Origin: G963674665 sp964609625
GTDB taxonomy: Bacteria > Desulfobacterota > Desulfovibrionia > Desulfovibrionales > Desulfovibrionaceae
Length of the DNA: 64,000 nucleotides
NCBI GenBank assembly: GCA_964609625.1
Contig: CAZSRS010000004.1
Span: 1-64,000 of the forward strand
Reading direction: 5' to 3'
Made by a program: the position numbers and the translations under genes. Within the stretch, counting starts at the first letter, position 1; each line of letters opens with the position of its first letter. This document shows, in pieces, positions 54,262 to 63,616 of this stretch. A model generated the notes under the pieces. It saw nothing but the letters and a program-made list of their open reading frames with translations. It was not told where the DNA came from and searched no databases.

Positions 54262-54570
54262 ATGGAAATCAAGAACACGCTCAACGGCCTGACCGCATAC
54301 GACAGCGCCAGGTTGGAGCGTAGCGAGGCCGAGAAGGCCAAGGCCAAGCGGCAGGATGCCGGGCAGTCCCCCGAGGCAAGGGGCGACCGCGTGGAGTTCT
54401 CCGACGAGGGCAAGCTGCGTACCGAGGCCTTCAAGGCGGCGCAGAGCGCGCCCGACGTGCGTCAGGACAAGGTGGCGGACATCAAGGCGCGTATCGCTTC
54501 CGGCGAATATCGGATGGACAGCGGGAAGATCGCGACCAATCTGATCCGCGACGAACTCGACCTGCCCTAG
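54262..54570 (+). CDS. flgM: Anti-sigma-28 factor FlgM
   Basis: A 102-residue protein of the FlgM family. It has the family N-terminus (MEIKNTLNGL), a disordered Ala/Lys/Glu-rich middle, and the FliA-binding C-terminal helices (VADIKARIASGEYRMDSGKIATNLIRDEL). FlgM binds sigma-28 until hook completion, when it is exported. Here it is itself under a sigma-28 promoter, the usual feedback loop. A ribosome site (GGAGAGACG) precedes the ATG. Confidence 0.93.
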   Translation: MEIKNTLNGLTAYDSARLERSEAEKAKAKRQDAGQSPEARGDRVEFSDEGKLRTEAFKAAQSAPDVRQDKVADIKARIASGEYRMDSGKIATNLIRDELDLP

Positions 54571-54853
54571 CCGCCTGCCGGCACGAGCCAACCGCGCGGC
54601 GGAGCATGGCCGCGCCCCTGCAATCCCCGGACATCAGCAGAGGGGGATGTTGGGGTGCGTTTTGACGCTTCTTGCGCGGCGATCGCCCCTCGCGCCTGCA
54701 TCATCCTGAATACACAGCACGATTCGAGCAAGCGCCACGTTGCACGGGGCGGACAAGTCCGCGTTGCGTACTGGGGGTCACGCTGCTACGGCGACGCAAC
54801 GAGCAATCAGGAAAGGGGGGGGTGATCGCCGAGGTCAAGGCCGGGCAGACCGC
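54571..54853. other. Gap between flgM and fliW
   Basis: A 283-base stretch between two convergent units. An imperfect hairpin (CCCCGGACATC / GATGTTGGGG) around 54627-54656 may end flgM transcription. I see no gene. Confidence 0.4.
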
Positions 54854-55315
54854 TCACTCCACGCCGCCGGCCATGAGTTCGTTGAGGAAGATGTGCCCCT
54901 GGTATTTGGCCTCTACCTGGGGGACTTGCAGGCCGATGCGGGCCTCGTAGTTCACGATGATGGGGCCCGAGAGGTTGAGGGCGGTCTTTTCGGGTTCGCC
55001 TGCAGGAATGCTCACGGTGACGAGCACGGCCAACTGGCGGATGTTCTTCAGGCGCAGGATCTTCTGCTCGGCCTCGCCCAGCTTGACCTCGTAGTCCGAG
55101 GTAAAGCTGTAGGGGTCGGCCACCAGCAGTCCCACCCGTGGCGTGGTCATGCTCTGGAGGATCAGGAAGGGCGAGTCGTCCTTGATCTGCAAGAGGATGA
55201 ACTCCCGCTGCGATTCGAAGCCGATGAGTCCATGCGGGAAGTACAACGTCTTGTCCAGCTCGACGGTGCGCTTGCCGATGCGCGTGTTTATGACCTTTTC
55301 TTTTTGCCGTGCCAT
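54854..55315 (-). CDS. fliW: Flagellar assembly factor FliW
   Basis: A 153-residue protein of the FliW family. It opens MARQKEKVINTRIGKRTVELDKTLYFPHGLIGFE, with the conserved FPxGLxGFE segment, and contains ILLQIKDDSPFLILQSM. In Bacillus and Campylobacter FliW binds both flagellin and CsrA and thereby relieves CsrA repression of flagellin translation. It overlaps the csrA 3' end by 28 bases, so the two are coupled and form the last genes of the flagellar operon. Confidence 0.93.
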   Translation of the reverse strand: MARQKEKVINTRIGKRTVELDKTLYFPHGLIGFESQREFILLQIKDDSPFLILQSMTTPRVGLLVADPYSFTSDYEVKLGEAEQKILRLKNIRQLAVLVTVSIPAGEPEKTALNLSGPIIVNYEARIGLQVPQVEAKYQGHIFLNELMAGGVE

Positions 55316-55530
55316 AGCGAGGTGACCGCCATCAGGTCGTCGTCTTGTGATTCAAGGGAAAGTCTGTTCTGCTCCTGCACGCGCAGGTAGACCTCTTCAC
55401 GGTACACGGTCATATCCTTGGGCACTTCCAGGCCGAGCTTGATCTGCTTGCCCTGGACGCTGAGGACAGTGACCTTGATGTTGTCCCCGAGGTAGAGACT
55501 TTCACCGGAGCGGCGCGTGAGGATGAGCAT
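55288..55530 (-). CDS. csrA: Carbon storage regulator CsrA
   Basis: An 80-residue RNA-binding dimer. The sequence MLILTRRSGESLYLGDNIKVTVLSVQGKQIKLGLEVPKDMTVYREEVYLR is the classic CsrA fold, with the RNA-binding Arg44-equivalent in VYREEV. The last 28 or so residues form a tail beyond the E. coli length. CsrA binds GGA motifs, often in hairpin loops, to block translation. The adjacent fliW is its antagonist. Confidence 0.95.
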   Translation of the reverse strand: MLILTRRSGESLYLGDNIKVTVLSVQGKQIKLGLEVPKDMTVYREEVYLRVQEQNRLSLESQDDDLMAVTSLWHGKKKRS

Positions 55531-55649
55531 GCATTTCCAAAGGTTGATGGTTGCCTGGGGCGCGAGGGCGTCCAGGGTTCCGGTACTGCCGCCGCGTGCC
55601 GCGGATTTGTCCTCTGTAACCGAGGCCTGGGCCGGCGTCCAGAGGCAAA

Positions 55650-57209
55650 TCAGAGGTAGTTCATCAGGCTCATGCGCATGATCATGGACGAGGACTTGAG
55701 CACGCTCTCGTAGATCAGTTGCTGCTGCGCGAGCTGGGTCATGAGTTCAACCACGTCCACGTCCTCGATCTTGCTGAGTCGTTCTTCCTTGTTCAGTCTG
55801 AGATCCGCGAGCATGTTGGACGCGACTTCCAGCCGGTTTTCACGCGCCCCCACGTTGGCCGCGGCGGTAAGTACCTGTTCACTGGCCTTGGTCAGGTCCG
55901 CGAGGGCCTGCTGGATGCCGGACTGGTTGTTGGTCTCGATGTAGCCCACCAGCTTGCCCACCACCTCGAACATGTTCCTGGGGTCGTTGACACCGAAGGC
56001 CGTGCTGCAATTGCTGGCGCAGGCGCTGCTCTTGTAGACGCCGCCGAACACGTCCTTGCCGATGTTGTTCACGGCCAGGCGTTCGTTGGGAGAAATCTCA
56101 AAGAGTATCTGGGCGCGCTGGGGGCGGATCACGAACTGGCTTCCCGAGGCCAGGACATTGCCCGGGGCCGCGGTATTCAGCTCCAGGAATCCTCCCGGCA
56201 CGGGCAGGGAGGCGCTGGTGGGCGTGGCGCCGTTGGAGACCTGTACGCCCGTGGTCCAGGTGGTGCCCCTGTCCAGACTATAGGAGTAGGTGATCTGCTC
56301 ACCGAGGGTGCCGGTGCTGTCGATGCGCACCATGATGTCCTGTCTGAAAAAACCCTGGGCCGCGGCCGTAAAGTCGTTGGCGCCGAAGCGGTCCACCTCG
56401 ATGGTGTCCTCGAAGTCGCCCTGGTACAAGGCCGTGGGGCGCACCCAGAGCCAGGTGCCGTTGCGGGAACCGTCCTCGTAGACACTGATGTCGTTGCGGT
56501 CCGGCTCGCGCATGGCCTGCATGAAGGTACCGTTGGCCAGGGTGACGGTGACCCCGCCCAGGTCCAGGACATTGGCGTTGGAGGCCAGGGTGCCCGTTGT
56601 CCAGGTGTTGCCCATGTCGCGCGAGTAACGGTAGCTCAATTGGTCCGTACCCACTGCGCCGGAGGTGAGGAACTGGACCTGGATGGTTTTTTCCGTGGCG
56701 CCCTGGATGCTGTAGACCAGGCTCTGGTCCATGGCCGGGTCGTTGGTGCTCAGGGCCAGGCTCTCCACGAACGCGGGTTTGTCGGTCTTGTGACCCGCGA
56801 AGATGTGGTTGCCTTCGTATTCCGTGTTGGCGAGCACGATGAGCTGCTCGAAGAGTTCGCGGATCTCGTAGCCCACCTGCTCGCGGTTGGCCTGGCTCAA
56901 GGTACCGGTGGCTGCCTGTTCGGCCAGCTCCTTGCATCGGGTGAGCACGGTATTGACCTGGATCAGGGTGGAGTCGGCCTGCTTCAGCCAGCCCATGGCA
57001 ATGTCGATGTTGCGGTCGTACTGCTTGATGGCCGTGATTTGGGTGCGGTACTGCAAGATCTGGGAGGCGGCCACGGGATCGTCCGAGGGCCTGTTGACCT
57101 TGCGCTGGCTGGAAGACTGTTCGTTGAGGTCCATCAACGAGGTCAGGGATGTATTCATGTTGTTCACGAAATTCGTGAACATCATTTGCTGCGAGACTCT
57201 GTAACTCAT
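55650..57209 (-). CDS. flgL: Flagellar hook-filament junction protein FlgL
   Basis: A 519-residue hook-associated protein 3. The conserved flagellin-like N-terminal region reads SYRVSQQMMFTNFVNNMNTSLTSLMDLNEQSSSQRKVNRPSDDPVAASQILQYRTQI, and the C-terminal coiled region VGARENRLEVASNMLADLRLNKEERLSKIEDVDVVELMTQLAQQQLIYESVLKSSSMIMRMSLMNYL. The total is longer than the usual 300-400 because of a beta-rich central domain with TTWTTG-type repeats (residues about 180-370). ATG 57209 has GGAG about 10 bases upstream. Confidence 0.9.
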   Translation of the reverse strand: MSYRVSQQMMFTNFVNNMNTSLTSLMDLNEQSSSQRKVNRPSDDPVAASQILQYRTQITAIKQYDRNIDIAMGWLKQADSTLIQVNTVLTRCKELAEQAATGTLSQANREQVGYEIRELFEQLIVLANTEYEGNHIFAGHKTDKPAFVESLALSTNDPAMDQSLVYSIQGATEKTIQVQFLTSGAVGTDQLSYRYSRDMGNTWTTGTLASNANVLDLGGVTVTLANGTFMQAMREPDRNDISVYEDGSRNGTWLWVRPTALYQGDFEDTIEVDRFGANDFTAAAQGFFRQDIMVRIDSTGTLGEQITYSYSLDRGTTWTTGVQVSNGATPTSASLPVPGGFLELNTAAPGNVLASGSQFVIRPQRAQILFEISPNERLAVNNIGKDVFGGVYKSSACASNCSTAFGVNDPRNMFEVVGKLVGYIETNNQSGIQQALADLTKASEQVLTAAANVGARENRLEVASNMLADLRLNKEERLSKIEDVDVVELMTQLAQQQLIYESVLKSSSMIMRMSLMNYL

Positions 57210-57375
57210 GGCCCTGCTCCGTTGTCTAGAGCATCTTACCCCTGGGGTGCGTCCTGCTTTTCAGGGGTGAAGCATTGGGAAAGACATGGTTTTCGCCAAT
57301 GCTCCCTTTCGTTTCGCTTCAGGCGCGCACTTCCTGTACGCATGAGCATTGTATTCTTTTCAAGGATAACATGCT

Positions 57376-59529
57376 CTAACTCTTCATCCCGAGAATGGTC
57401 TGGAGCATCTCGTCCGCGGTGGTGATCAGCTTCGCCGCGGCCCTGTATGAATGCTGATACTTGATCAGCGCGCTCATTTCCTCGTCCAGGTTCACGCCGG
57501 CAATGGCCTGTTGCTGCTGGTTGAGATCATCCGAAAGGGATTTGTTGTAGTAGTAAGTGAATCGTGCATTGGAGGTATCGGCGCCGACCTTGGCCACCAG
57601 CGTGGAATAGAAGCCGAGGATACTCTGGTTGGAACCGGCTGAAAACGCGCTGACAATGTTGACCTTCTTCGTGCGCAACGCGCTGATTTCCAGGGCCGTG
57701 CCGTTGTCGCCGGGGTTGTATTCACCGGCACCGTTGATGTGTCCGGCGTTTATTCTGTTGCTGTCGTAAAGAATCTCCGAGTTGATGCCGATGGAGTCGA
57801 CACCCGTACCGCTGAAAAAGGTGTTGATGCCCAGGCCGGCGAGCAGTCCGGACGAATCCGCCCCAAAGCCCACCTGATAACCGGCGTTGGCCGTGATACG
57901 CAGGCTGTTGTTCACGATCTCGGCGGTGAGATAGGTACCGATGCCTGGAGTGTTGTTGAAGGCGTCGCGCACATCCTGCAGGGAGTGCACCGCGGGGTCG
58001 AAGTTCTGGATTCCGGGGGTGGCTGGGTCGAAGTCCAGGGGGCCGAAGCTGGCACACGAGAGGGTGTGATTCTGGTCATCCCTGAAGATGTAGACCTGGA
58101 GGTTGCCGCCCTGAAGATTGGAGCTCCAGGGCAGGCCCGAGGAATCGCTGCCCAGGGCCAGGCTCGAATCAGCCACGGAGTAGGTACCCATGGTATCGCT
58201 GATCATGGTCAGGCCGGCGCCCTGGCTGTGCAGCCGGTTCACTTCCCAGATCAGGGCCTTGGCCACGGCGTCCAGCCTGTCACGGTAAACGCCTACGTAC
58301 TGATCGGAAAAATTAAACAGGGCCGCGAGGCTGCCGCCCACCAGTCGGCTGGTGTCGTCGTTGCCGTCGGCACTCATCTGCGGGGTGATGTTCTCCTTGT
58401 GGGAGGCGGTCTGGTACCAGTAGAGGCCATTCTTGGCCAGGACCGAGAACTTGTCCCCCGCGCTCAGGGGCTGGGTGGAGTTTTCGAACCAGATACTCAC
58501 GCCCATGACGTCGACCTTCATCTCTTCGGGCCGGGCGTAGAAATGCCGCTCGTAACCGTCCGCGTCCTTTAGCCAGGTGACGCCGCCGTCCAGGGAGACG
58601 CGGAACACGGCGGCTCCGGCACCGGTGCTGACATCGCCCGCCTGGATGACCTCGATGGTGTATTCGAAGTCGGATTGGCCGTCGAACTTGATGTCACCGT
58701 CAAAGGCCGAGCCATTGACCAAGTCCTTGAACGCCTGGGGCCCCTCGTAGGCGATGCGGAAATACTCCGTGCCCTGGACCAGGACCTTGCCCGAGGTGGT
58801 CATCAGGTACCAGTCGGTGCCGGTGCTGACCACGGGGCTGTTCAAAGGATTGTCGTTGCCCTTGTCCAGGACCTTGACGTCGATGTATTCCGCGAGTTCG
58901 CGCACCAGGTTGTCGCGCTTGTCCAGCAGCTCGTTGGCGTTGTTCACGCCTGGAATGTCATGGATGGCGATCTGCTTGTTGATGTCGGCGAGCTGCTGCA
59001 GGATGCTGTTGACAGTGTTCACCTGATCCTGGATGGCCTCTTGCGCCTGGAGTTGCAGTGCCTGCAAGTCGGAGTCGGTGTTGCGCAACAGCGCGATCAG
59101 GTTCTGGGAGTGGCTGACAAGGGATTCGCGCGTTGGGGAGTCGTCGGGGCGCAGGGCCAGGTCCTGCCAGTAGTTGAAAAAAGTATCCAGGCTGTTGGAG
59201 ATGCCGTAGCCGTTGCTCTCGTTGAACAAGTTGTCCACGCTCGTGAGGTTCGCCCAGAGCGAGGAATAGCGCTCCCGCATGGTGGCCTTGCTGTTGTACT
59301 CGGCCTCGACGAAGGAATCGAAATAGCGCACCACCTCCACGGCGAGGACCCCGGTGCCCAACTGCCCCGGACTGTAATCCAGGGAGGACTTTTCCTCGAA
59401 CCGGACCACCCGTCTGCTGTAGCCCGGAGTATTGACGTTGGCGATGTTGTTGCCGGTGGTCTCGATGGCGGCCTGGCTGCTAAACAGGGCGCTGCGGCCG
59501 ATGTCAAGGATGGAGAGGATGCCGGGCAT
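57376..59529 (-). CDS. flgK: Flagellar hook-associated protein FlgK
   Basis: A 717-residue hook-filament junction protein (HAP1). The start LSILDIGRSALFSSQAAIETTGNNIANVNTPGYSRRVVRFEEKSS contains the rod-type domain shared by FlgK, FlgE and FlgG, and the end is DLNQQQQAIAGVNLDEEMSALIKYQHSYRAAAKLITTADEMLQTILGM, as in all FlgKs. The length is greater than in E. coli (547) because of the central region. Its ATG shares a base with the flgN stop (TGATG). Confidence 0.94.
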   Translation of the reverse strand: MPGILSILDIGRSALFSSQAAIETTGNNIANVNTPGYSRRVVRFEEKSSLDYSPGQLGTGVLAVEVVRYFDSFVEAEYNSKATMRERYSSLWANLTSVDNLFNESNGYGISNSLDTFFNYWQDLALRPDDSPTRESLVSHSQNLIALLRNTDSDLQALQLQAQEAIQDQVNTVNSILQQLADINKQIAIHDIPGVNNANELLDKRDNLVRELAEYIDVKVLDKGNDNPLNSPVVSTGTDWYLMTTSGKVLVQGTEYFRIAYEGPQAFKDLVNGSAFDGDIKFDGQSDFEYTIEVIQAGDVSTGAGAAVFRVSLDGGVTWLKDADGYERHFYARPEEMKVDVMGVSIWFENSTQPLSAGDKFSVLAKNGLYWYQTASHKENITPQMSADGNDDTSRLVGGSLAALFNFSDQYVGVYRDRLDAVAKALIWEVNRLHSQGAGLTMISDTMGTYSVADSSLALGSDSSGLPWSSNLQGGNLQVYIFRDDQNHTLSCASFGPLDFDPATPGIQNFDPAVHSLQDVRDAFNNTPGIGTYLTAEIVNNSLRITANAGYQVGFGADSSGLLAGLGINTFFSGTGVDSIGINSEILYDSNRINAGHINGAGEYNPGDNGTALEISALRTKKVNIVSAFSAGSNQSILGFYSTLVAKVGADTSNARFTYYYNKSLSDDLNQQQQAIAGVNLDEEMSALIKYQHSYRAAAKLITTADEMLQTILGMKS

Positions 59530-60032
59530 CAGAGCCTCCCGCTGATCAGAGCGGCCTCGGTGCGCTTGTTGGCAAAAACGCCGCGTCTGGAGTAGCTTTC
59601 CGACTTCTTGGGCACGATCTGGTCATGTAGCCAGGTAAGCATGTTGTGCCCTTGATCCATGAGCGCCAAGACCAGTTCCGTATTCTTACGCGCCTGTCTG
59701 ACGCAGTCCTGCTCCGTGGCTTCGATGGCCGCGAGAAGCTGGCGGACCCGGTCCCTGGGGTCCATCGTACCGGCTCCGTCTTCAATGGGAACTTCTCCGC
59801 CAGGCACCACCACGTCGAGATAGTCGGCGAGCTTCATGCCCTGGAGCATATCCTTGACCTCCTGCCGCTCATCGGCGAGCTGATGCATGAGATCGTGTAT
59901 GGACAGTTCGAGATGGGTCACGTCCTGGGGCTTGTGGTTCATGAGCAGGGAAAATTCTTCCCCCAGCAGCTCCGCAAGTACACCCATGGCCTTGTGCTGT
60001 CTGAAGAGGTTGTCGTGAATTCTCTGCAACAT
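59529..60032 (-). CDS. flgN: Flagellar export chaperone FlgN family protein
   Basis: A 167-residue, mostly alpha-helical protein located directly before flgK. The segment LQRIHDNLFRQHKAMGVLAELLGEEFSLLMNHKPQDVTHLELSIHDLMHQLADERQEVKDML is the FlgN pattern of long helices. FlgN is the chaperone for FlgK and FlgL. The call rests on position and helix pattern; sequence conservation within the family is low. The TGATG overlap couples it to flgK. Confidence 0.8.
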   Translation of the reverse strand: MLQRIHDNLFRQHKAMGVLAELLGEEFSLLMNHKPQDVTHLELSIHDLMHQLADERQEVKDMLQGMKLADYLDVVVPGGEVPIEDGAGTMDPRDRVRQLLAAIEATEQDCVRQARKNTELVLALMDQGHNMLTWLHDQIVPKKSESYSRRGVFANKRTEAALISGRL

Positions 60033-60051
60033 GGTGTTTGCCCTCTCTGGG

Positions 60052-61644
60052 TTATACGGCGCTGTCCAGGGACCTGCGGGCCATGAGACTCTGCTGCACC
60101 TTCAGGGGATCGACTGCCGTTCCGTTGCGCCGGAGTTCAAAGTGCACGTGGGGGCCGGTGGACAGCCCCGTGCTTCCTACCGTTGCAATATCCTGGCCAG
60201 CCTTGATGCTGTCACCCACTTTCGCCTGTAACTTGCTGTTATGACCGTAATAACTCTGCCACCCGCCGCTGTGCTCAACGACCACCAGTTTGCCGTAGCC
60301 GGGTTTGATCCCGGAAAAAATTACCTTGCCATCCCAGCAGGCGCGCACCGAGTCGCCGTGGTTGGCGGCCAGGTCCACGCCGGCGTGAAAGATGCGCTCC
60401 CCAGTGAAAGGGCTCTTGCGCCAGCCGAACTCCGAGGTCAGCCGGCCGTCCACGGGCCAGTGGATGGGAGCGGTCGGAGTCCCGGAAACCGGTCCCGGCG
60501 TTTGCGGAGCGATTCCAGGCGCCTTCTCGTCAATGTCCGCCGGCTGGTGTTCGTATGGGCCGCCCGCGTTCTGGGCCGCGCCCCCTGTCCTGCGGATGCC
60601 TTGCTCGAGCAGTTCCACCCCTTGCGTGCCTCCGGCAGTCGCGCCGGGGTCGATGCGCTCGGTTTGCCGCTGTACGGCCTCCCGCGCCAGCAAGGGCTGC
60701 TCGATATCCGGCAGGGGCGGCCCCGCCGCCACGGCCTGTTGCGCCCCCTGTTCGGGGATGGAGCGCCCCTGCTGCTGCCCTTGCTCTTGAGCCTGGGTCT
60801 TGGAGCGCAGGCTGGTCCTGTCGATACCGCGCGTCACCGGGCTGCCCTTTGGGGCGAGGTTCTTGGCCAGGGACTCGACCGCGGCCAGAACCTCGGGTTC
60901 CACCTGGATGATCGAAGCATCGGCCTTGGCCACGGCCAGTTCCTCGGCCGAGCCGGGAACGCGGATCGAGTCTGGTTCCGGCATGATCAGCCGTCCGGAT
61001 GCGTTGTCCAGGCCGAACTCCAGACGCGGGGCGGCCGCTGACTCCGGAATGAGGGAGGTGTCGGTGACAGCCTCGCCCGGAAGGTCCGCATACTCGTCCA
61101 TGGCATCGTACAGGTCGGCGCTGTTGTCGGGATTGAAGGGCATCCGCGCGCCGGGCTCGCCTTCAGCTTCGGCGGCCAGATCCAATTCTTGCTCCCGATG
61201 CTCGGGCGGGGTGAGCATCCGCGGATCGTAGGCGGTCCGCAGTGGTCTCAAGGGCAACCGATCCTGCATGGCGCTGGGGGAGGTGACCCGACTGGCGTCG
61301 TCCATGCTCTTCTTGAGGTGGCGGTAGAGCATCTCGCCGAGGCCTATGCCGCCGGCGTCGGCCATCTTTTCGGCCATGTCCTTGTCGAACATGGAGAGGT
61401 ACATCTCCTCTTCCTTGCTGTGCAGGTATCCTTCATTGGGGACGGTGGCGCGCATCTGCTGCCAAAGCTTGGCGATGAAGATGCTCTCGAAACCCTTGGT
61501 GGCTTCGCGCAGTTCCTGGTTCTTGTCCCGTCCTTTGCTCAATTGCTCCTGCAAACGGCGCATCTCCAATTCTTTCTGCACCCACTCGGAGTTCCTGGCC
61601 ATGGCGGCCGTATTGGAAGGATCAGGCAACAGGTCGGCGGCCAT
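60052..61644 (-). CDS. flgJ: Rod-binding (FlgJ N-terminal) protein fused to an M23 peptidase
   Basis: A 530-residue protein. The first 120 residues match the FlgJ rod-binding domain (ELREATKGFESIFIAKLWQQMRATVPNEGYLHSKEEEMYLSMFDKDMAEKMADAGGIGLGEMLYRHL). A Pro/Gln-rich linker of about 260 residues follows. The last 130 residues are a lysostaphin-type M23 endopeptidase with HAGVDLAA (metal ligands His and Asp) and GPHVHFELRR. In E. coli the second half of FlgJ is instead a glucosaminidase. It cuts peptidoglycan to let the rod pass; no signal peptide is needed if it is exported through the flagellar apparatus. Confidence 0.9.
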   Translation of the reverse strand: MAADLLPDPSNTAAMARNSEWVQKELEMRRLQEQLSKGRDKNQELREATKGFESIFIAKLWQQMRATVPNEGYLHSKEEEMYLSMFDKDMAEKMADAGGIGLGEMLYRHLKKSMDDASRVTSPSAMQDRLPLRPLRTAYDPRMLTPPEHREQELDLAAEAEGEPGARMPFNPDNSADLYDAMDEYADLPGEAVTDTSLIPESAAAPRLEFGLDNASGRLIMPEPDSIRVPGSAEELAVAKADASIIQVEPEVLAAVESLAKNLAPKGSPVTRGIDRTSLRSKTQAQEQGQQQGRSIPEQGAQQAVAAGPPLPDIEQPLLAREAVQRQTERIDPGATAGGTQGVELLEQGIRRTGGAAQNAGGPYEHQPADIDEKAPGIAPQTPGPVSGTPTAPIHWPVDGRLTSEFGWRKSPFTGERIFHAGVDLAANHGDSVRACWDGKVIFSGIKPGYGKLVVVEHSGGWQSYYGHNSKLQAKVGDSIKAGQDIATVGSTGLSTGPHVHFELRRNGTAVDPLKVQQSLMARRSLDSAV

Positions 61645-62733
61645 CTAGATGACCTCCAGGTCCGCATAGAGGGCGCCGGAGGCCCTGAGAGTCTGCAAGA
61701 TGGAGATCAGATCCCTGGGGGTGGCGCCGATGGCGTTGAGCCCGTCGATCATCTCCTGCAGGGTGGCGCCCTCGATCATCACCAGACGCTTGTTCTCCTC
61801 CTGCACGCCGATGTTGGTCTGGGGCGTGACCACGGTCTCGCCCTGGCTGAAGGGGCCGGGCTGGGACACGTTGGCGCTTTCCTGGACCACGATCTGCAGG
61901 TTGCCGTGGGACACGGCCACCCTGGAGAGCCGCACGTTGCGGCCCAGGACCACGGTACCGGTCTTTTCGTCCACCACGATCTTGGCCTTGGTGTCCGGCG
62001 CGACCTCGAGGTTTTCCACCGATGCCATGAACGGCACCAGATTGCTGCGGAACCGATCCGGGATCTGCAACTCGATGGTGCTGATGTCCTGGGCCCGGGC
62101 GAACTCCCCGGCCAGGGACTGGTTGAGCTTTTCCACCACCTGTTGCGTGGTGCTGAAATCCGCGATGTTCATGTGCAGCCGGATATTGTCCTGATGTGCG
62201 AATTCAAAGGGCACGGCGCGCTCGATGACACAGCCTCCGGGGATGCGTCCCACGGTGACCACGTTCTTGCGCGCGGTGGCGGCCTCGCCCGTGGCCGAAA
62301 AGCCGCCGAGCGCCAGGGCCCCCTGCGCCAGGCCATAGACCTTGCCGTCCACGCCCTTGAGCGGGGTGCGCAGGAGAATGCCACCGAGCAGGCTCTCTGC
62401 GTCGCCCAGGGAGGAGACCGTGACGTCCAGCTGGGAGCCGGGCTTGGCCGATACCGGCATCTTGGCCGTGACCATGACCGCGGCTATGTTCTTGGGCTTG
62501 AGATTTTTCTTGTCCACGCCCACGCCCATGTTCTCGAGCATGTTGATCATGGACTGGATGGTGAAATCGGACTTGGTGCTGTCGCCGGTCCCAGAGAGCC
62601 CCACCACCAGGCCGTAGCCGATGAGCTGGTTGTCGCGCACGCCGCTGAAGGAGGCGATGTCCTTGATGCGCACTGCGTGCAGCGGCGCAGCGACCAGCAG
62701 CAGCGCGCAGCAGAGCAGTAACGCCTTGGTCAT
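61645..62733 (-). CDS. flgI: Flagellar P-ring protein FlgI
   Basis: A 362-residue periplasmic ring protein. A signal peptide (MTKALLLCCALLLVAAPLHA) is followed by VRIKDIASFSGVRDNQLIGYGLVVGLSGTGDSTKSDFT, the family start. The C-terminus LNAIGATPRDLISILQTLRASGALYADLEVI is conserved. I chose ATG 62733, where the signal peptide begins; ATG 62817 has a GGCGGAG-type ribosome site and would add 28 residues. The stop TAG abuts the flgJ start. Confidence 0.93.
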   Translation of the reverse strand: MTKALLLCCALLLVAAPLHAVRIKDIASFSGVRDNQLIGYGLVVGLSGTGDSTKSDFTIQSMINMLENMGVGVDKKNLKPKNIAAVMVTAKMPVSAKPGSQLDVTVSSLGDAESLLGGILLRTPLKGVDGKVYGLAQGALALGGFSATGEAATARKNVVTVGRIPGGCVIERAVPFEFAHQDNIRLHMNIADFSTTQQVVEKLNQSLAGEFARAQDISTIELQIPDRFRSNLVPFMASVENLEVAPDTKAKIVVDEKTGTVVLGRNVRLSRVAVSHGNLQIVVQESANVSQPGPFSQGETVVTPQTNIGVQEENKRLVMIEGATLQEMIDGLNAIGATPRDLISILQTLRASGALYADLEVI

Positions 62734-62866
62734 GTGCCCGATCTCCCGGCCCGCGCTCCCGTACCGTGCGGGCATCCCTGTGTGATCGTGCTCGTGCATG
62801 CCGGACTTCCTGTTCATGATCTCCGCCCTCCCTGGCAAATACCGCGTCTTGTGGTACCGCCCCTTC

Positions 62867-63592
62867 CTAGAACGGCCAGACGTTATCCAACAGCCGTGTG
62901 ACCCAGCCGGCCTTTTGCTTGTCCGCGAGAACACCCTTGCCGTAGTATTCGATACTGGAGTTGGCCAGGTGGGAAGAACTCACGGTGTTGTCCGGGCCAA
63001 TGTCGCGTGGGCGCACCAGGCCGCGTATCACCAGGATCTGCGTCTCCTCGTTGACGCGCACTTCTCGGGCGCCCTCGACCTGCATCAGGCCTCCGGGCAG
63101 GATGTTGACGACCCTGGCCGCCACCGTGGCCTTGACCGTGGAATCCCGATCCGTGGAGGCCTTGCCCTTCATCTTGTTGTAGGTCTTGGAGCCCACAATG
63201 GCCTCCTGGCCGATGTTGCCGCTAAGGCCCAGAAGGCCTGTCCCACCGATGGGGTCGATGCCGATGCTTTTTTTGTTGAAAAAGTTCGTGACCTTGATGT
63301 CCGTGGAGGCGTCACGCTCTGTGTCCGTATTGGCGGTATGCTCACCGCTGGAGACTTCCACGATGTTGATGACCACGATGTCGCCCACGCGCCGCGCTCT
63401 GTTGTCGGAAAACAGATGCTCGGAACTGCCAGGATCGTAGAGGGAACCTGGATTGGCGGTCGGATCCGCCTCGGCTTCCTCCATGGGGGGAGCCGTCATC
63501 ACCGGGATGGTCTCGGCCCGCTGGGACCTGGGCGCGCAGCCCGCCGCCAGAAACAGGGCCATGACGATCAGTATCACATGTACGCGAATCAT
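62867..63592 (-). CDS. flgH: Flagellar L-ring protein FlgH
   Basis: A 241-residue outer-membrane ring lipoprotein. The signal ends in the lipobox LAAGC (Cys19), and the family core includes SSEHLFSDNRARRVGDIVVINIVEVSSGEHTANTDTERD, LNKKSIGID-like beta region and GLVRPRDIGPDNTVSSSHLANSSIEYYGKGVLADKQKAGWVTRLLDNVWPF at the end. A ribosome site (GAGGAGAAAG) precedes the ATG. There is a 133-base gap to the flgI start, which supports a longer flgI start as an alternative. Confidence 0.95.
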   Translation of the reverse strand: MIRVHVILIVMALFLAAGCAPRSQRAETIPVMTAPPMEEAEADPTANPGSLYDPGSSEHLFSDNRARRVGDIVVINIVEVSSGEHTANTDTERDASTDIKVTNFFNKKSIGIDPIGGTGLLGLSGNIGQEAIVGSKTYNKMKGKASTDRDSTVKATVAARVVNILPGGLMQVEGAREVRVNEETQILVIRGLVRPRDIGPDNTVSSSHLANSSIEYYGKGVLADKQKAGWVTRLLDNVWPF

Positions 63593-63616
63593 TGTTCTTT
63601 CTCCTCGCCTCGGGTG

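Noticed and set aside
61189..62721. Long plus-strand frame opposite flgI
   Set aside because: The peptide is histidine- and glycine-rich and lacks a ribosome site; flgI is certain.
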